Positions 17,642 to 26,368 of a DNA stretch of 64,000 nt are shown here, one piece after another. Under the pieces are notes generated by a model. It saw only the letters and a program-made list of their open reading frames with translations. It did no database searches and was not told where the DNA came from. The position numbers were made by a program, and so were the translations under genes. Location: assembly GCF_013409205.1 (NCBI RefSeq), contig NZ_JACCAE010000001.1:930001-994000 (forward strand), in the 5' to 3' direction. Position 1 is the first letter of the stretch; every line of letters starts with the position of its first letter. This DNA comes from Janibacter cremeus (lineage in GTDB: Bacteria > Actinomycetota > Actinomycetes > Actinomycetales > Dermatophilaceae).

Positions 17642-18925
17642 GTGATCTCCTGGTCGACGTCCTTCCTGTTCCGTCAGCAGGCGCGAGAGAGCCTGTGGCT
17701 TGTCCCGCTCCTGGGGGCGGTCACGGGTGTGCTGCTGACCCAAGCCAGCCTCTGGCTGGAGACGAGAGTCACCCTCCCTGAGGCGTGGACGTATTCGGAG
17801 AGTACGGCCAGCAGCGTTCTGGCCACCATCGCCGGCGCGATGGTGGCGCTGATCTCGTTGGTGGTGACGATCGGGGTGCTCGTCGTTCAGATGGCCACGG
17901 GCACCCTGTCCGCCCGGTTCATGCGCCTCTGGTATCGCGATCGCGTGCAGAAAATGGCCCTGGCTGCGTTCACTGCGACGTTCACCTTCGCCTATGCGCT
18001 GCTCCGGAAGGTCGAAACCGATTCGGTGCCCAGCCTCGGTGTCTCCTTGGCAGGCGTATGGGTGACCGCCGATCTCATCATCCTGCTGATCTACCTCAAC
18101 AGGTTCGTCCACATGCTGCGACCCGTGGCGGTCGGCGCGAGCATGGCCAACGCCGGGCTCGCCCTCGTCGACGCCTGGGAGAGGGAGTTGGTCCCGAAGA
18201 CCTTCGACCACCCCGGCCGCGCCGGGACCGAACCGGACCTGCGGGTGCGCGCGCTCCGATCGGGGGCGCTGCAGGCCGTGCACGCCGAGGGGATCGTCAA
18301 GCGAGCCACACAGCGGGAATTGGTCTGCGTCCTACCGCACACCATGGGGAGCTTCGTGACCACCGGGGACGTCCTGCTGGAGGTCTACGGCCCCGGGAGT
18401 GCTCGGGACGCACACGCGCTCCGGGGGATGATCGCGCTGGGTCAGGAGCGCTCGCTCGACCAGGATCCGGGATTCGCGCTCCGGATCCTCGTCGACATCG
18501 CCGTCCGGGCACTGTCCCCCGCAGTCAACGACCCGACGACGGCGACCCAGATGATCAACTACATCGGCACCCTGCTCAGGGGTATCGGGACCAGCGCCCC
18601 GACGTGGCAGGACGCGTGGTTCGACGCTGCCGGACGGGCGCGCCTGCTGGTCGCGACGCGCACCTGGGAGGACTTCCTGCACCTCGGCGTCAACGAGGTG
18701 CGGAGCTACGGCATCACCTCGACACAGACCGTGCGGCGGTTGCGGGCGATGCTCGCAGATCTGGAGTGCGATGTGGCGCCAGAGCGCCGCGCCGCAGTGG
18801 TGCGCCAGCGGAGCATCCTCGACAGGATGGTCATCGCCGCCTTCTCTGATTTCGACGAGCGCGCCTTCGCTCTGGGCACGGACCACCAGGGGATCGGTGG
18901 CTCGTCCCGAACGGCAGGTACGTGA
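17642..18925 (+). CDS. DUF2254 predicted membrane protein
   Basis: 427 residues from a GTG at 17642. Four hydrophobic segments lie in roughly the first 155 residues, followed by a soluble region. The segment AGAMVALISLVVTIGVLVVQ and the later ALSPAVNDPTTATQMI are hallmarks of DUF2254 proteins, whose function is unknown. It is the first gene of an accessory block between uvrD2 and nudC, which are adjacent in mycobacteria as remembered. The HPP gene follows 79 bp later in the same direction. Confidence 0.85.
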   Translation: MISWSTSFLFRQQARESLWLVPLLGAVTGVLLTQASLWLETRVTLPEAWTYSESTASSVLATIAGAMVALISLVVTIGVLVVQMATGTLSARFMRLWYRDRVQKMALAAFTATFTFAYALLRKVETDSVPSLGVSLAGVWVTADLIILLIYLNRFVHMLRPVAVGASMANAGLALVDAWERELVPKTFDHPGRAGTEPDLRVRALRSGALQAVHAEGIVKRATQRELVCVLPHTMGSFVTTGDVLLEVYGPGSARDAHALRGMIALGQERSLDQDPGFALRILVDIAVRALSPAVNDPTTATQMINYIGTLLRGIGTSAPTWQDAWFDAAGRARLLVATRTWEDFLHLGVNEVRSYGITSTQTVRRLRAMLADLECDVAPERRAAVVRQRSILDRMVIAAFSDFDERAFALGTDHQGIGGSSRTAGT

Positions 18926-19004
18926 CGTGCGGCGCCGTACCCCTGACGAGCATCGCTCGGCGTGGACGAGGAACGAGCCGCGACGTCACCCCGTGGGTGG
19001 TCAG

Positions 19005-19619
19005 ATGTCCGACATCACGGGGGGTTTGGTCGCTCGATTCCGACTGTCAGCCCTCGAGCGGCACCACGACACGACGCTCGTACTCGGGTCGTTCGCGCTG
19101 ATCAACGGCTTCATCTCGATCGCACTGATGGCAGGCGCCGCATTGGCCACCGGGCAGCCCTTCATCTTCCCGTCGCTGGGCCCGACCGCCTTCCTGCTCT
19201 TCTACACGCCGATGCTGGCCTCGGCGTCCCCGCGCAACACGGTGACCGGCCACCTGATCGGAGTGCTCGCGGGCTACCTCGCTCTGGTTCTCTTCGGACT
19301 CACGGCAGCAGGTCCGGCGCTTTCGGAAGGGGTCTCCTCCGCCCGGGTGCTCGCGGCGGCTCTGTCCCTCGGTGTGACCGCCGGCGTGATGGTGTGGCTG
19401 AGGGTGCCGCACCCACCCGCGGGGGCCACGACGCTCATCGTCAGTCTCGGGATCATCACCCAGCCAGAGCAGTTGGCCGTCCTCATGCTGGCGGTGCTCC
19501 TGATCGTGGGCCAAGCGCTGGTGATCAACAGACTCGCCGGTCTCGCCTACCCGCTGTGGGCACCGCGGAGCCCGTCCGTGCAGACGCCGCCGGGCGGTGA
19601 CCGGTCGGCCGGCGGCTGA
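19005..19619 (+). CDS. HPP family integral membrane protein
   Basis: 204 residues, mostly membrane-embedded with about five hydrophobic segments. The family-naming HPP motif is present as PHPPAGATTLIVSLG near residue 135, and an earlier conserved loop reads FPSLGPTAFLLF. Some family members have been linked to nitrite transport, but the substrate here is unknown. The ATG at 19005 has GGGTGG upstream; a GTG at 18993 is the alternative. It converges with the sulfite-oxidase fusion gene with an 11-bp gap. Confidence 0.85.
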   Translation: MSDITGGLVARFRLSALERHHDTTLVLGSFALINGFISIALMAGAALATGQPFIFPSLGPTAFLLFYTPMLASASPRNTVTGHLIGVLAGYLALVLFGLTAAGPALSEGVSSARVLAAALSLGVTAGVMVWLRVPHPPAGATTLIVSLGIITQPEQLAVLMLAVLLIVGQALVINRLAGLAYPLWAPRSPSVQTPPGGDRSAGG

Positions 19620-19630
19620 GTCGTGCCGCG

Positions 19631-21460
19631 TCAGATCGGATCGCGGTACCCGAAGAACTCGTGGTCCTCGTTGTATCCGCCCTGTCCGTTGCCGAGCTCG
19701 TCGAAGTCGGCGATGAACTCGATGGCGCCGATCCACTTCACCATCTTGAACCCGACCTCCACCTCGTTGCGCAGACGCAGCGGCGCCCCGTGCAGAACGC
19801 TCAGCGTCTCCCCGTTCATGTCATAGGCCAAGAGCGTGAGTTCGTGGTGCATGGCCTCTATCGAGTGGACGTCGTAGTACGTGCCGCCGTCGGGCCCCCC
19901 GGAGGAGAGCGCGTAGAACGCGACGTACTGCGCCTCGGGCAGTGGCCCCACCAGATCCATGAGATCCCGCATCGGGACACCGCCCCACTTGGCCACACCC
20001 GACCACCCCTGGATACAGAAGTGCTGAGTGATCTGCTCCTGGTAGGCCATCCCCTTGAGGTCGGCGAGGCTGAGCTCGACGGGACGTGTCACCAGGCCGT
20101 CGATCCGCAGTCGGTAGTCACGAAAGTCATTGGCCTCCAGCGCCGCGTACTCCGCTGAGTCCGGCATCCGCCCGTTGGGCCACAGGTGGGGGGAGATGTC
20201 CTTCTCGGTGTACTCGCCCGGGCGGGGGTCCAGGTGCTCCAGCACGCCCTTGAGCGGGCCGACCATGACTCGCCCGGCGCGTTGCACGACCCGGGGGTAT
20301 TTGAGCGTCGCCGGGCTGGCCGCCAGCCACACGGCGATGACAATCGCCATCCACGCCGCATAGAGGATCAACCCGGACCACGCCGTGCTGTCCTGCCCCG
20401 TGGTGATGTGGTTGAGGTTCTCCAGGAAGCCCGTGATGTAGACCATCGTCGTGTGGATCACGATGAAGATCAGGATCCAGACCAGGACGAGGTAATGGAT
20501 CGAACGGGCGGCCTGACGGTTCAGGACCCTCCCGGCCGACCGGAACCGGTTGTTGATCGCCGGGGACTGCATCAGGCCGGTCACCAGCGCCAGCGGCGCC
20601 GCGATGAAGACCGTGAAGAAGTACGCCAGCAATTGGAGGCCGTTGTAGGCGATCCAGCCCTCATTGGCGGGGAAGTCCAAGGACATGTACTGAAGCGCGG
20701 TCGATGCTGCGTTGGGGATCACACCCCATGAGGTGGGCACGATGCGCTGCCACTGTGGGGTCGAGAACAGCAAGATGTAGAAGACGATTCCGTTCACGAG
20801 CCAGAGGCTGTCGAACGCGAAGTGCCACCAGCGCGCCAGACCGATCGAGTGACGGATCCCGGGGATACCCAACCATCCGGGAAGACGGACCGAATCCTCC
20901 TTGGCGGTCCACACCCGGTCCTTGGGGACGGGTTTCTGGAAGCGGAACCACTCCGTGTCCGGAGTGGAGTGTCGATTCCAGTACAGCCGCGGATGGTCGG
21001 CCAGGACCTGCACCCCGGACCGGATGATCAGCATCATGAAGAACAGGTTGAAGAAGTGCTGCCACCGCAGCCACCACGGGAAGCCCTGATCGGGAGGCGT
21101 GGGATCCATGGCGGTGCCCGGCCACCGGGCGATGAAGTCCTCCACCGGTTCGAGCGTGCGCAGTCCCTGCGCTCCGGCGATCCCCCCGAGCAGGAGGAGG
21201 ACGCCGATCGGCAGGAGCCACAGCAGGTTGAACCAGTGATGACCGACCCTGACGTGCGGCGCGGTCCCGCCCACCTGGGGCAATCCACCCGCCCACTCCG
21301 CGAGGTCGACGTTCTCCTCGCCCTTGGTCAGCGTTGCCCTCAGCGGATCCACGGTGCCCGACGCACCGGCGGACGTCGCCGCGAGCGGTTCCGCCGAGGG
21401 TGACGCTCCTTCGGAGGCCGACGTGGGCCGTTCGGACTGCGGACCTGACGATGCGCTCAT
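19631..21460 (-). CDS. Fusion of a cytochrome b-type membrane domain with a molybdopterin sulfite oxidase-like domain
   Basis: 609 residues from the ATG at 21460, which has GGAGGGGG upstream; the frame is open further but without a ribosome site. After a Ser/Ala-rich start, about five or six membrane segments (residues 70-370) contain several histidines suitable for two b-haems (HHWFNLLW, QHFFNLFF, RWWHFAFD, SIHYLVLVW). The C-terminal 200 residues match the oxidoreductase molybdopterin fold, with the molybdenum-ligating cysteine at about 482 in QHFCIQGWSG. No Tat signal precedes the Mo domain, so its side of the membrane is uncertain. It probably transfers electrons between quinones and an unknown oxo-substrate. 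It is divergent from the GMC oxidoreductase. Confidence 0.82.
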   Translation of the reverse strand: MSASSGPQSERPTSASEGASPSAEPLAATSAGASGTVDPLRATLTKGEENVDLAEWAGGLPQVGGTAPHVRVGHHWFNLLWLLPIGVLLLLGGIAGAQGLRTLEPVEDFIARWPGTAMDPTPPDQGFPWWLRWQHFFNLFFMMLIIRSGVQVLADHPRLYWNRHSTPDTEWFRFQKPVPKDRVWTAKEDSVRLPGWLGIPGIRHSIGLARWWHFAFDSLWLVNGIVFYILLFSTPQWQRIVPTSWGVIPNAASTALQYMSLDFPANEGWIAYNGLQLLAYFFTVFIAAPLALVTGLMQSPAINNRFRSAGRVLNRQAARSIHYLVLVWILIFIVIHTTMVYITGFLENLNHITTGQDSTAWSGLILYAAWMAIVIAVWLAASPATLKYPRVVQRAGRVMVGPLKGVLEHLDPRPGEYTEKDISPHLWPNGRMPDSAEYAALEANDFRDYRLRIDGLVTRPVELSLADLKGMAYQEQITQHFCIQGWSGVAKWGGVPMRDLMDLVGPLPEAQYVAFYALSSGGPDGGTYYDVHSIEAMHHELTLLAYDMNGETLSVLHGAPLRLRNEVEVGFKMVKWIGAIEFIADFDELGNGQGGYNEDHEFFGYRDPI

Positions 21461-21701
21461 CTGCGTGCCCCCTCCGTGGTGGTGGCCACCAGCCAATCCA
21501 ACCTTCGGGCACGTCGCGCCCGCCGGCATCACGCCAAGCGCATGACATCCACCTCGCCACACCGACGCCCACCGTGCGGCGGCGTGGTCACGAGCTCGCG
21601 CAGAGTGGCCTTTCACCCGGATGGCATGAGGACAGCGGCGTGCGAAGGGGACAGGGTTGCCGCAGGAAGACCCACAGTCCCATCCGCTGGCGGAGGCACC
21701 C

Positions 21702-23441
21702 ATGTCCACGTTCGACTACGACGTCATCGTCGTTGGATCCGGCTTCGGCGGCAGCGTCGCCGCGATGCGGGCCATCGAGAAGGGGTATCGCGTCGGGGTC
21801 ATGGAGGCGGGGCGGCGATTCCTGGATGCCGACATCCCGACGAGCAGCTGGGACGTCAAGAAGTTCGTGTGGCAGCCGGAGGTCGAGCTGTTCGGCATGC
21901 AGCGGATCGAGTACCTCGAGGACGTCCTGGTGCTGTCCGGCGCCGGGGTCGGTGGGGGTTCACTCACCTACGCGAACACCCTGTACGTGCCGCCCAGGCA
22001 CGTGTGGGACAACCCCCTCGTTGCCGCGATCACCGACTGGGGCGCCGAACTGTCACCGCACTACGACCAGGCCCAGCGGATGCTCGGGGTGGTGCGCGGG
22101 CCCTACATGGACTCCGACAGCGACCGTCTGATCCGCGAGGTGGCCGTCGAGATCGGTCGGCCCGAAGCCTTCAGCCGCCCCCCGATGGGCATCTACTTCG
22201 GGACACCGGGCGTAGAGGTCGACGACCCCTATTTCGGCGGGGTGGGACCACGACGCACCGGGTGCATCAGCTGCAGCAACTGCATGATCGGCTGCGGGCA
22301 CGGCGCGAAGAACAAGACCACCGAGAACTACCTCTACCTCGCGGAGCGATCCGGCGCCGAGGTCCACGACTTCACGGAGGTCCAGGAGATCCGGCCGCTG
22401 CCTGACGGGGGCTACGAGCTCGTCACCTACCACCCGGGGCTCAAGCGTCTGCTCGCCCGGCACAAGCACTTCACCGCGGAGCAGGTCATCGTCTCCGCGC
22501 ACGCATACGGAACCAACAAGTTGCTCGGCCACATGAAGCACAAGGGGACCTTGCCCAACCTGTCCGATCGACTGGGCCGCTACGCCAGGACGAACTCCGA
22601 GTCCTTGCTGTCGATCTTCCGCACGCACGCGGAGTGGGCGGAGCACCCGGAGCGCTTCCACATCACGCCGGCGGCGGCCTCGGTCACCGGGGCGATCTCG
22701 CCGGACGACAACTCGCTCCTCGGGCCGGTGAAGTACGGCGTGGGTAGCGACATCATGGCGCTCCTGTACACCTACCACCACGAGGGCAAGGACGATGAGC
22801 ACCTCAAGGGATGGCTCCAGCACCTCATCCGTCACCCCGAGCAGACCCTCGAGATCGACGACACGCGCAACTGGGCACAGCGGGCCTTCAACCTGCTCTG
22901 CATGGAGGACCTCGACAACCACATCGACCTCTACTGGGAACACGGCAGGCTGCGCTCGAAGCACGACCGGGGCGAGGAGATGCCGGCCGTGCAACCGATC
23001 GTCAACGACACCGCCAACCGGTTGGCCGAGAAGCTCGGTGGGCACGTCGCCGGGGAGTTCTTCGAGGTCGCGGGTCGCGGCGCGTCAGCACACTTCATGG
23101 GCGGCGTCCTCCCGGGTGAGACCCCGGACACCGGGGCGGCCGACCCCTACCAGCGCCTCTTCGGCCACCCGGGATTGCACGTCATGGACGGCAGCAACAT
23201 CCCGGTGAATCTGGGCCGCAATCCTTCGCTGACGATCGCGGCACTCACCGAGCGCGCCATGTCGTTCTGGCCGAACAAGGGCGAGCGGGATCCACGACCG
23301 CCACTCGGCTCCGGCTACCAGCACATTCCTGGGGTCATGCCACACAACCCAATCGTCCCTGCGGGGGCACCGGGCGAACTGCGATGGGACGTCACCGACG
23401 CCCAGGACCCGCCCGTACTGAAAGGCCAGGGAACGATATGA
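21702..23441 (+). CDS. GMC-family FAD-dependent oxidoreductase (cholesterol-oxidase-like)
   Basis: 579 residues from the ATG at 21702 with GGAGG eight bases upstream. The FAD motif is VIVVGSGFGGSVAA at residues 7-20. A cysteine cluster CISCSNCMIGCGHGAKN near residue 190 is typical of the cholesterol-oxidase-like branch, and the C-terminal HVMDGSNIPVNLGRNPSLTI is the usual GMC signature. It oxidises an alcohol or sterol; the substrate cannot be read. No signal peptide is seen. It overlaps the following Rieske-fold gene by 4 bp (ATGA), implying a functional pair. Confidence 0.88.
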   Translation: MSTFDYDVIVVGSGFGGSVAAMRAIEKGYRVGVMEAGRRFLDADIPTSSWDVKKFVWQPEVELFGMQRIEYLEDVLVLSGAGVGGGSLTYANTLYVPPRHVWDNPLVAAITDWGAELSPHYDQAQRMLGVVRGPYMDSDSDRLIREVAVEIGRPEAFSRPPMGIYFGTPGVEVDDPYFGGVGPRRTGCISCSNCMIGCGHGAKNKTTENYLYLAERSGAEVHDFTEVQEIRPLPDGGYELVTYHPGLKRLLARHKHFTAEQVIVSAHAYGTNKLLGHMKHKGTLPNLSDRLGRYARTNSESLLSIFRTHAEWAEHPERFHITPAAASVTGAISPDDNSLLGPVKYGVGSDIMALLYTYHHEGKDDEHLKGWLQHLIRHPEQTLEIDDTRNWAQRAFNLLCMEDLDNHIDLYWEHGRLRSKHDRGEEMPAVQPIVNDTANRLAEKLGGHVAGEFFEVAGRGASAHFMGGVLPGETPDTGAADPYQRLFGHPGLHVMDGSNIPVNLGRNPSLTIAALTERAMSFWPNKGERDPRPPLGSGYQHIPGVMPHNPIVPAGAPGELRWDVTDAQDPPVLKGQGTI

Positions 23442-23758
23442 GCGATGCAGGCCAGGACTTTCGGACCGTCGGCCAGTCCGCCGAGCTGCCCAACGAGTGG
23501 GTCAATCCGTACTACCTTGACGATCTCAGGCACAGGGTGTCGGTGGCCCGCGTCGGAGACCGATTGTTCGCCTTCGACGACCTCTATGGGGACATGCCCT
23601 TGTCTGCTGGCCTGCTCGACGGGAACGTGATCATGTCCCAGGGCGACGGTTCGATGTTCGACCTCACGGATGGGCACGTGGTACGGGGGCCGGCCAACGA
23701 GCCCCTGAGGACCTATCCGGTGCGTGAGGTCGGGGGTCACATCCAGGTCCGGATCTGA
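23438..23758 (+). CDS. Rieske-fold protein lacking all four cluster ligands
   Basis: 106 residues, translationally coupled to the GMC gene. The fold markers of Rieske ferredoxins are clear: LFAFDD at 43-48, PLSAGLLDG at 54-62, GSMFDL at 71-76 and GPANEPLRTYPV at 84-95. The four positions that should be Cys, His, Cys, His read Asp48, Tyr50, Ser67 and Asp70, and the protein has no cysteine at all. It cannot bind a 2Fe-2S cluster in the usual way. It may be a structural or regulatory subunit of the GMC enzyme. The reading frame is intact, so it is not simply decaying. Confidence 0.75.
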   Translation: MSDAGQDFRTVGQSAELPNEWVNPYYLDDLRHRVSVARVGDRLFAFDDLYGDMPLSAGLLDGNVIMSQGDGSMFDLTDGHVVRGPANEPLRTYPVREVGGHIQVRI

Positions 23759-23822
23759 CCCCCGTCGCCACCTGCTGCGCCGGGTCGAGGTGCAACTCGT
23801 TCCGCCCTCGATGCGGGGTGCC

Positions 23823-24746
23823 TCAGCCGAGATCGTCGAGTCTGGCGCCGAGCCAACCCTCGACGAGGCGGGCGGCGATCGAGAGACGACCGGCAGGCTT
23901 CACCCGGCCGGCGGCCACCTCGGTGCGGAACTCCTCCCGGGTGAACCACCGCGCCTCGGCGATCTCGTCCGGCTGGCAGACGAGCTCACTCGTCGTGGCC
24001 CGCGCCGTGCACCCGAGCATGAGGGAGGCGGGGAAGGGCCAGGGCTGGTCGGCGACGAACTCGATGCTGCTCACCTCCACCGCGGTCTCCTCGAAGACCT
24101 CCCGGGCGACTGCCCCGGCGATGGTTTCCCCCGGCTCGACAAAGCCGGCGAGCACGGAGAACCGGCCCTCCGGCCAGCCGACGTTGCGCGCGAGCAGCAG
24201 CCGGTCGGAGACGTCGGTGACAGCGACGATGACCGCGGGGTCGGTACGCGGGTAGTGCTCGAAGCCGTCGTGCGGGCAGCGGCGCACCCACCCGGCCTCG
24301 ACGACCTCGGTCCCGGTCCCACAGCGCGGGCAGTACCGATGGCGGGCGTGCCAGTTGGTCAGCCCGAGGGCGGTGGCGAAGAGAGAGGCCTCCTGCGCGG
24401 ACAGCTCGGTGGCGACCTCACGCAGCCCGACGAAGGGAGCAGCGTCCAGCCGCTCCTCCCGGTCCACCGGCGGGCCCGGAGTCTCCGGGTGGCAGGCAGC
24501 CAGGTGGGCGACCTCGTCGAGACGACCGAGGTAGAGCAAAAGCGAGTCGGCATCGGCGGGCTCCGGCGGGCGCCGCAGCAGGGCACCGTCGCGGCGTTGG
24601 GGGGCGCGGCCCCCGCGCAGCTCGACCACCCGGGTCGCGGGGTCGGCCAGCAACCGCTCGAGCAGGTCCGGGTCGGACCGCGACGGGGCATCTCGGTCGA
24701 TGTCGGAGGTGGTCATCGGCAGATCGCGCAGCGGTTCGTGGTCCAC
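23823..24746 (-). CDS. nudC: NAD(+) diphosphatase / NADH pyrophosphatase
   Basis: 307 residues. A zinc ribbon begins with CPRCGTG near residue 142; the second knuckle is CPHDG, so the fourth ligand is not cysteine. The NUDIX box runs GFVEPGETIAGAVAREVFEE, and the downstream SQPWPFPxS signature of NudC appears as DQPWPFPASLM, which identifies NAD(H) or NAD-capped RNA as substrate. The GTG at 24746 follows AGGGTG. In mycobacteria it is next to uvrD2; here a 6-kb block separates them. Confidence 0.93.
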   Translation of the reverse strand: MDHEPLRDLPMTTSDIDRDAPSRSDPDLLERLLADPATRVVELRGGRAPQRRDGALLRRPPEPADADSLLLYLGRLDEVAHLAACHPETPGPPVDREERLDAAPFVGLREVATELSAQEASLFATALGLTNWHARHRYCPRCGTGTEVVEAGWVRRCPHDGFEHYPRTDPAVIVAVTDVSDRLLLARNVGWPEGRFSVLAGFVEPGETIAGAVAREVFEETAVEVSSIEFVADQPWPFPASLMLGCTARATTSELVCQPDEIAEARWFTREEFRTEVAAGRVKPAGRLSIAARLVEGWLGARLDDLG

Positions 24747-24833
24747 GTCATCACCCTACGGAGGACAGGTGCGGTCCGGTCCGACGGGCGTTGCTCCCGC
24801 GATCCGGGCGCTTCGCCTCGTACGGTGGTGGTC

Positions 24834-26333
24834 GTGACCTCCCGTGGACCGTTGACCCTCGCCGCGCTGGCCAGCGCCGCCGTGCCCGGCCTCGACCCCG
24901 ACACGGTCCAGGGTGTGGTGTCCTCCGGGCCGACCGATGCCTTCGAGGTCGCCTTCATCCAGGACCGGGAGCACCGGCGCTGGGTGGTCCGCTGCCCGCG
25001 CACCCCCGCCGCCTCTGCGCAACTCGAGCGCTCGGCTGCACTGTTGGCCGTGCTCGCCCGTCGCCTGACGATGCCGGTGCCGGCGGTCAAGGGCTGGGTG
25101 GCACTGCCCGAAGGGGGCCGCGCCGCCGTCCACTCCTACCTCACCGGGCGTCTGGTCGGCCTCGAGGGCATCGAGGCCGGATCCGTCCTGGCCCGTGGCC
25201 TGGGCCGGGCACTGGCCCACCTGCACAACCTCGACACCGGCATGTACGAGGAGGCCGGGGTGCCGGTCTACGACGCGGCCGGGTACCGAGCACGTCGCCT
25301 GGCCGAGCTGGACCGGGCCGCCGCCACCGGTCGGGTGCCCACCGGGCTGCTGGGCCGCTGGGAGCGGGTGCTCGATGACGAGACGCTGTGGACCTTCACG
25401 GCCACGCCGACGCACGGTGACCTGTCGACCGGGACGATCCTCGCGACCCCGGGCGACGACGAGGGCCCGGACGTCAAGTCCTTCCTCGGCTGGGAGTCGG
25501 CCCAGGTGGCCGATCCCGCCGACGACATCGCACCGCTGCTGGCTGCGCTTGACGGGGAGGCCTTCGACACCGTGATGGAGGCCTACGCCCACACGCGCGT
25601 CGAGCGGCCCGACCGCAACCTGCACCGCCGCGCCGAGGTCATCGCCGAGATGCAGCTCGTGCGCACGATGATGTCGCTCGTCGGCGCGGGCGACGTCGAG
25701 GGCGCCGAGGCGTCGGCCGCCCAGCTGCGTCGCCTCGATGAGCGGGTGGCCCGCGACGAGGAGGCAGCCCGAGCCCACGGGCAGACCCCGAAGGGGGCCG
25801 CAGATGCCGCCACGGGTGCGGCCACGGCAACCGGAGCAGCTGGGGGCACCACGGGGGGCGCCGACACGACCGAGACCCAGCCCGTGGCCACCCGCGCAGA
25901 CGAGGACTCCTCGACCGAGTCCACACAGTCGGGCGACGCCCCTGCCGCGGCGAGCGCGGACGAGGACGACGCCGTGCAGGTCGAGCACCCGGCGAGGGTG
26001 ACCCGGGTGGCACCAGTGGCCGACGCCGACGCACCCGCCCGCGACGCCGGCGCACAGGACTCCACGGACCCGGATGCCACCACGGACTCGGACTCCACGG
26101 ACTCGGACTCCAGCCGGCGCGACGCCCCTGCATCGCAGTCGAGCGAGCCGGACACCGACCCGACGCCGAGGGCGGTGGCCGATCCGGCGGACGCCCCTGC
26201 CGACGACGCGGCAGCGGACCCCGACACCACGGACGGGGCCCGTGGCGACGATCACGAGACCGCCGAGATCGTCGCGATCAACGACGACGGCGACGACGAC
26301 GTGGTCCCGCCCGGCCCACGGCCCCGGCGCTGA
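24834..26333 (+). CDS. Phosphotransferase-fold protein with acidic low-complexity tail (possible pseudokinase)
   Basis: 499 residues from a GTG at 24834; GTGs at 24825 and 24828 are alternatives. Residues 1-330 have the aminoglycoside/macrolide phosphotransferase fold. The catalytic loop HGDLSTGT (194-201) keeps Asp196 but has Thr where the metal-binding Asn should be. The later IDWE motif reads LGWE (218-221), losing the metal-binding Asp, although ADPADD follows normally. Catalysis is therefore doubtful. The last 160 residues are Ala/Thr/Asp/Ser repeats, strongly acidic and probably disordered. It is divergent from nudC and convergent with adnB. Confidence 0.75.
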   Translation: MTSRGPLTLAALASAAVPGLDPDTVQGVVSSGPTDAFEVAFIQDREHRRWVVRCPRTPAASAQLERSAALLAVLARRLTMPVPAVKGWVALPEGGRAAVHSYLTGRLVGLEGIEAGSVLARGLGRALAHLHNLDTGMYEEAGVPVYDAAGYRARRLAELDRAAATGRVPTGLLGRWERVLDDETLWTFTATPTHGDLSTGTILATPGDDEGPDVKSFLGWESAQVADPADDIAPLLAALDGEAFDTVMEAYAHTRVERPDRNLHRRAEVIAEMQLVRTMMSLVGAGDVEGAEASAAQLRRLDERVARDEEAARAHGQTPKGAADAATGAATATGAAGGTTGGADTTETQPVATRADEDSSTESTQSGDAPAAASADEDDAVQVEHPARVTRVAPVADADAPARDAGAQDSTDPDATTDSDSTDSDSSRRDAPASQSSEPDTDPTPRAVADPADAPADDAAADPDTTDGARGDDHETAEIVAINDDGDDDVVPPGPRPRR

Positions 26334-26368
26334 GGCTGCTCCAGCCAACGGCCGGGACCCTCTTCGTC

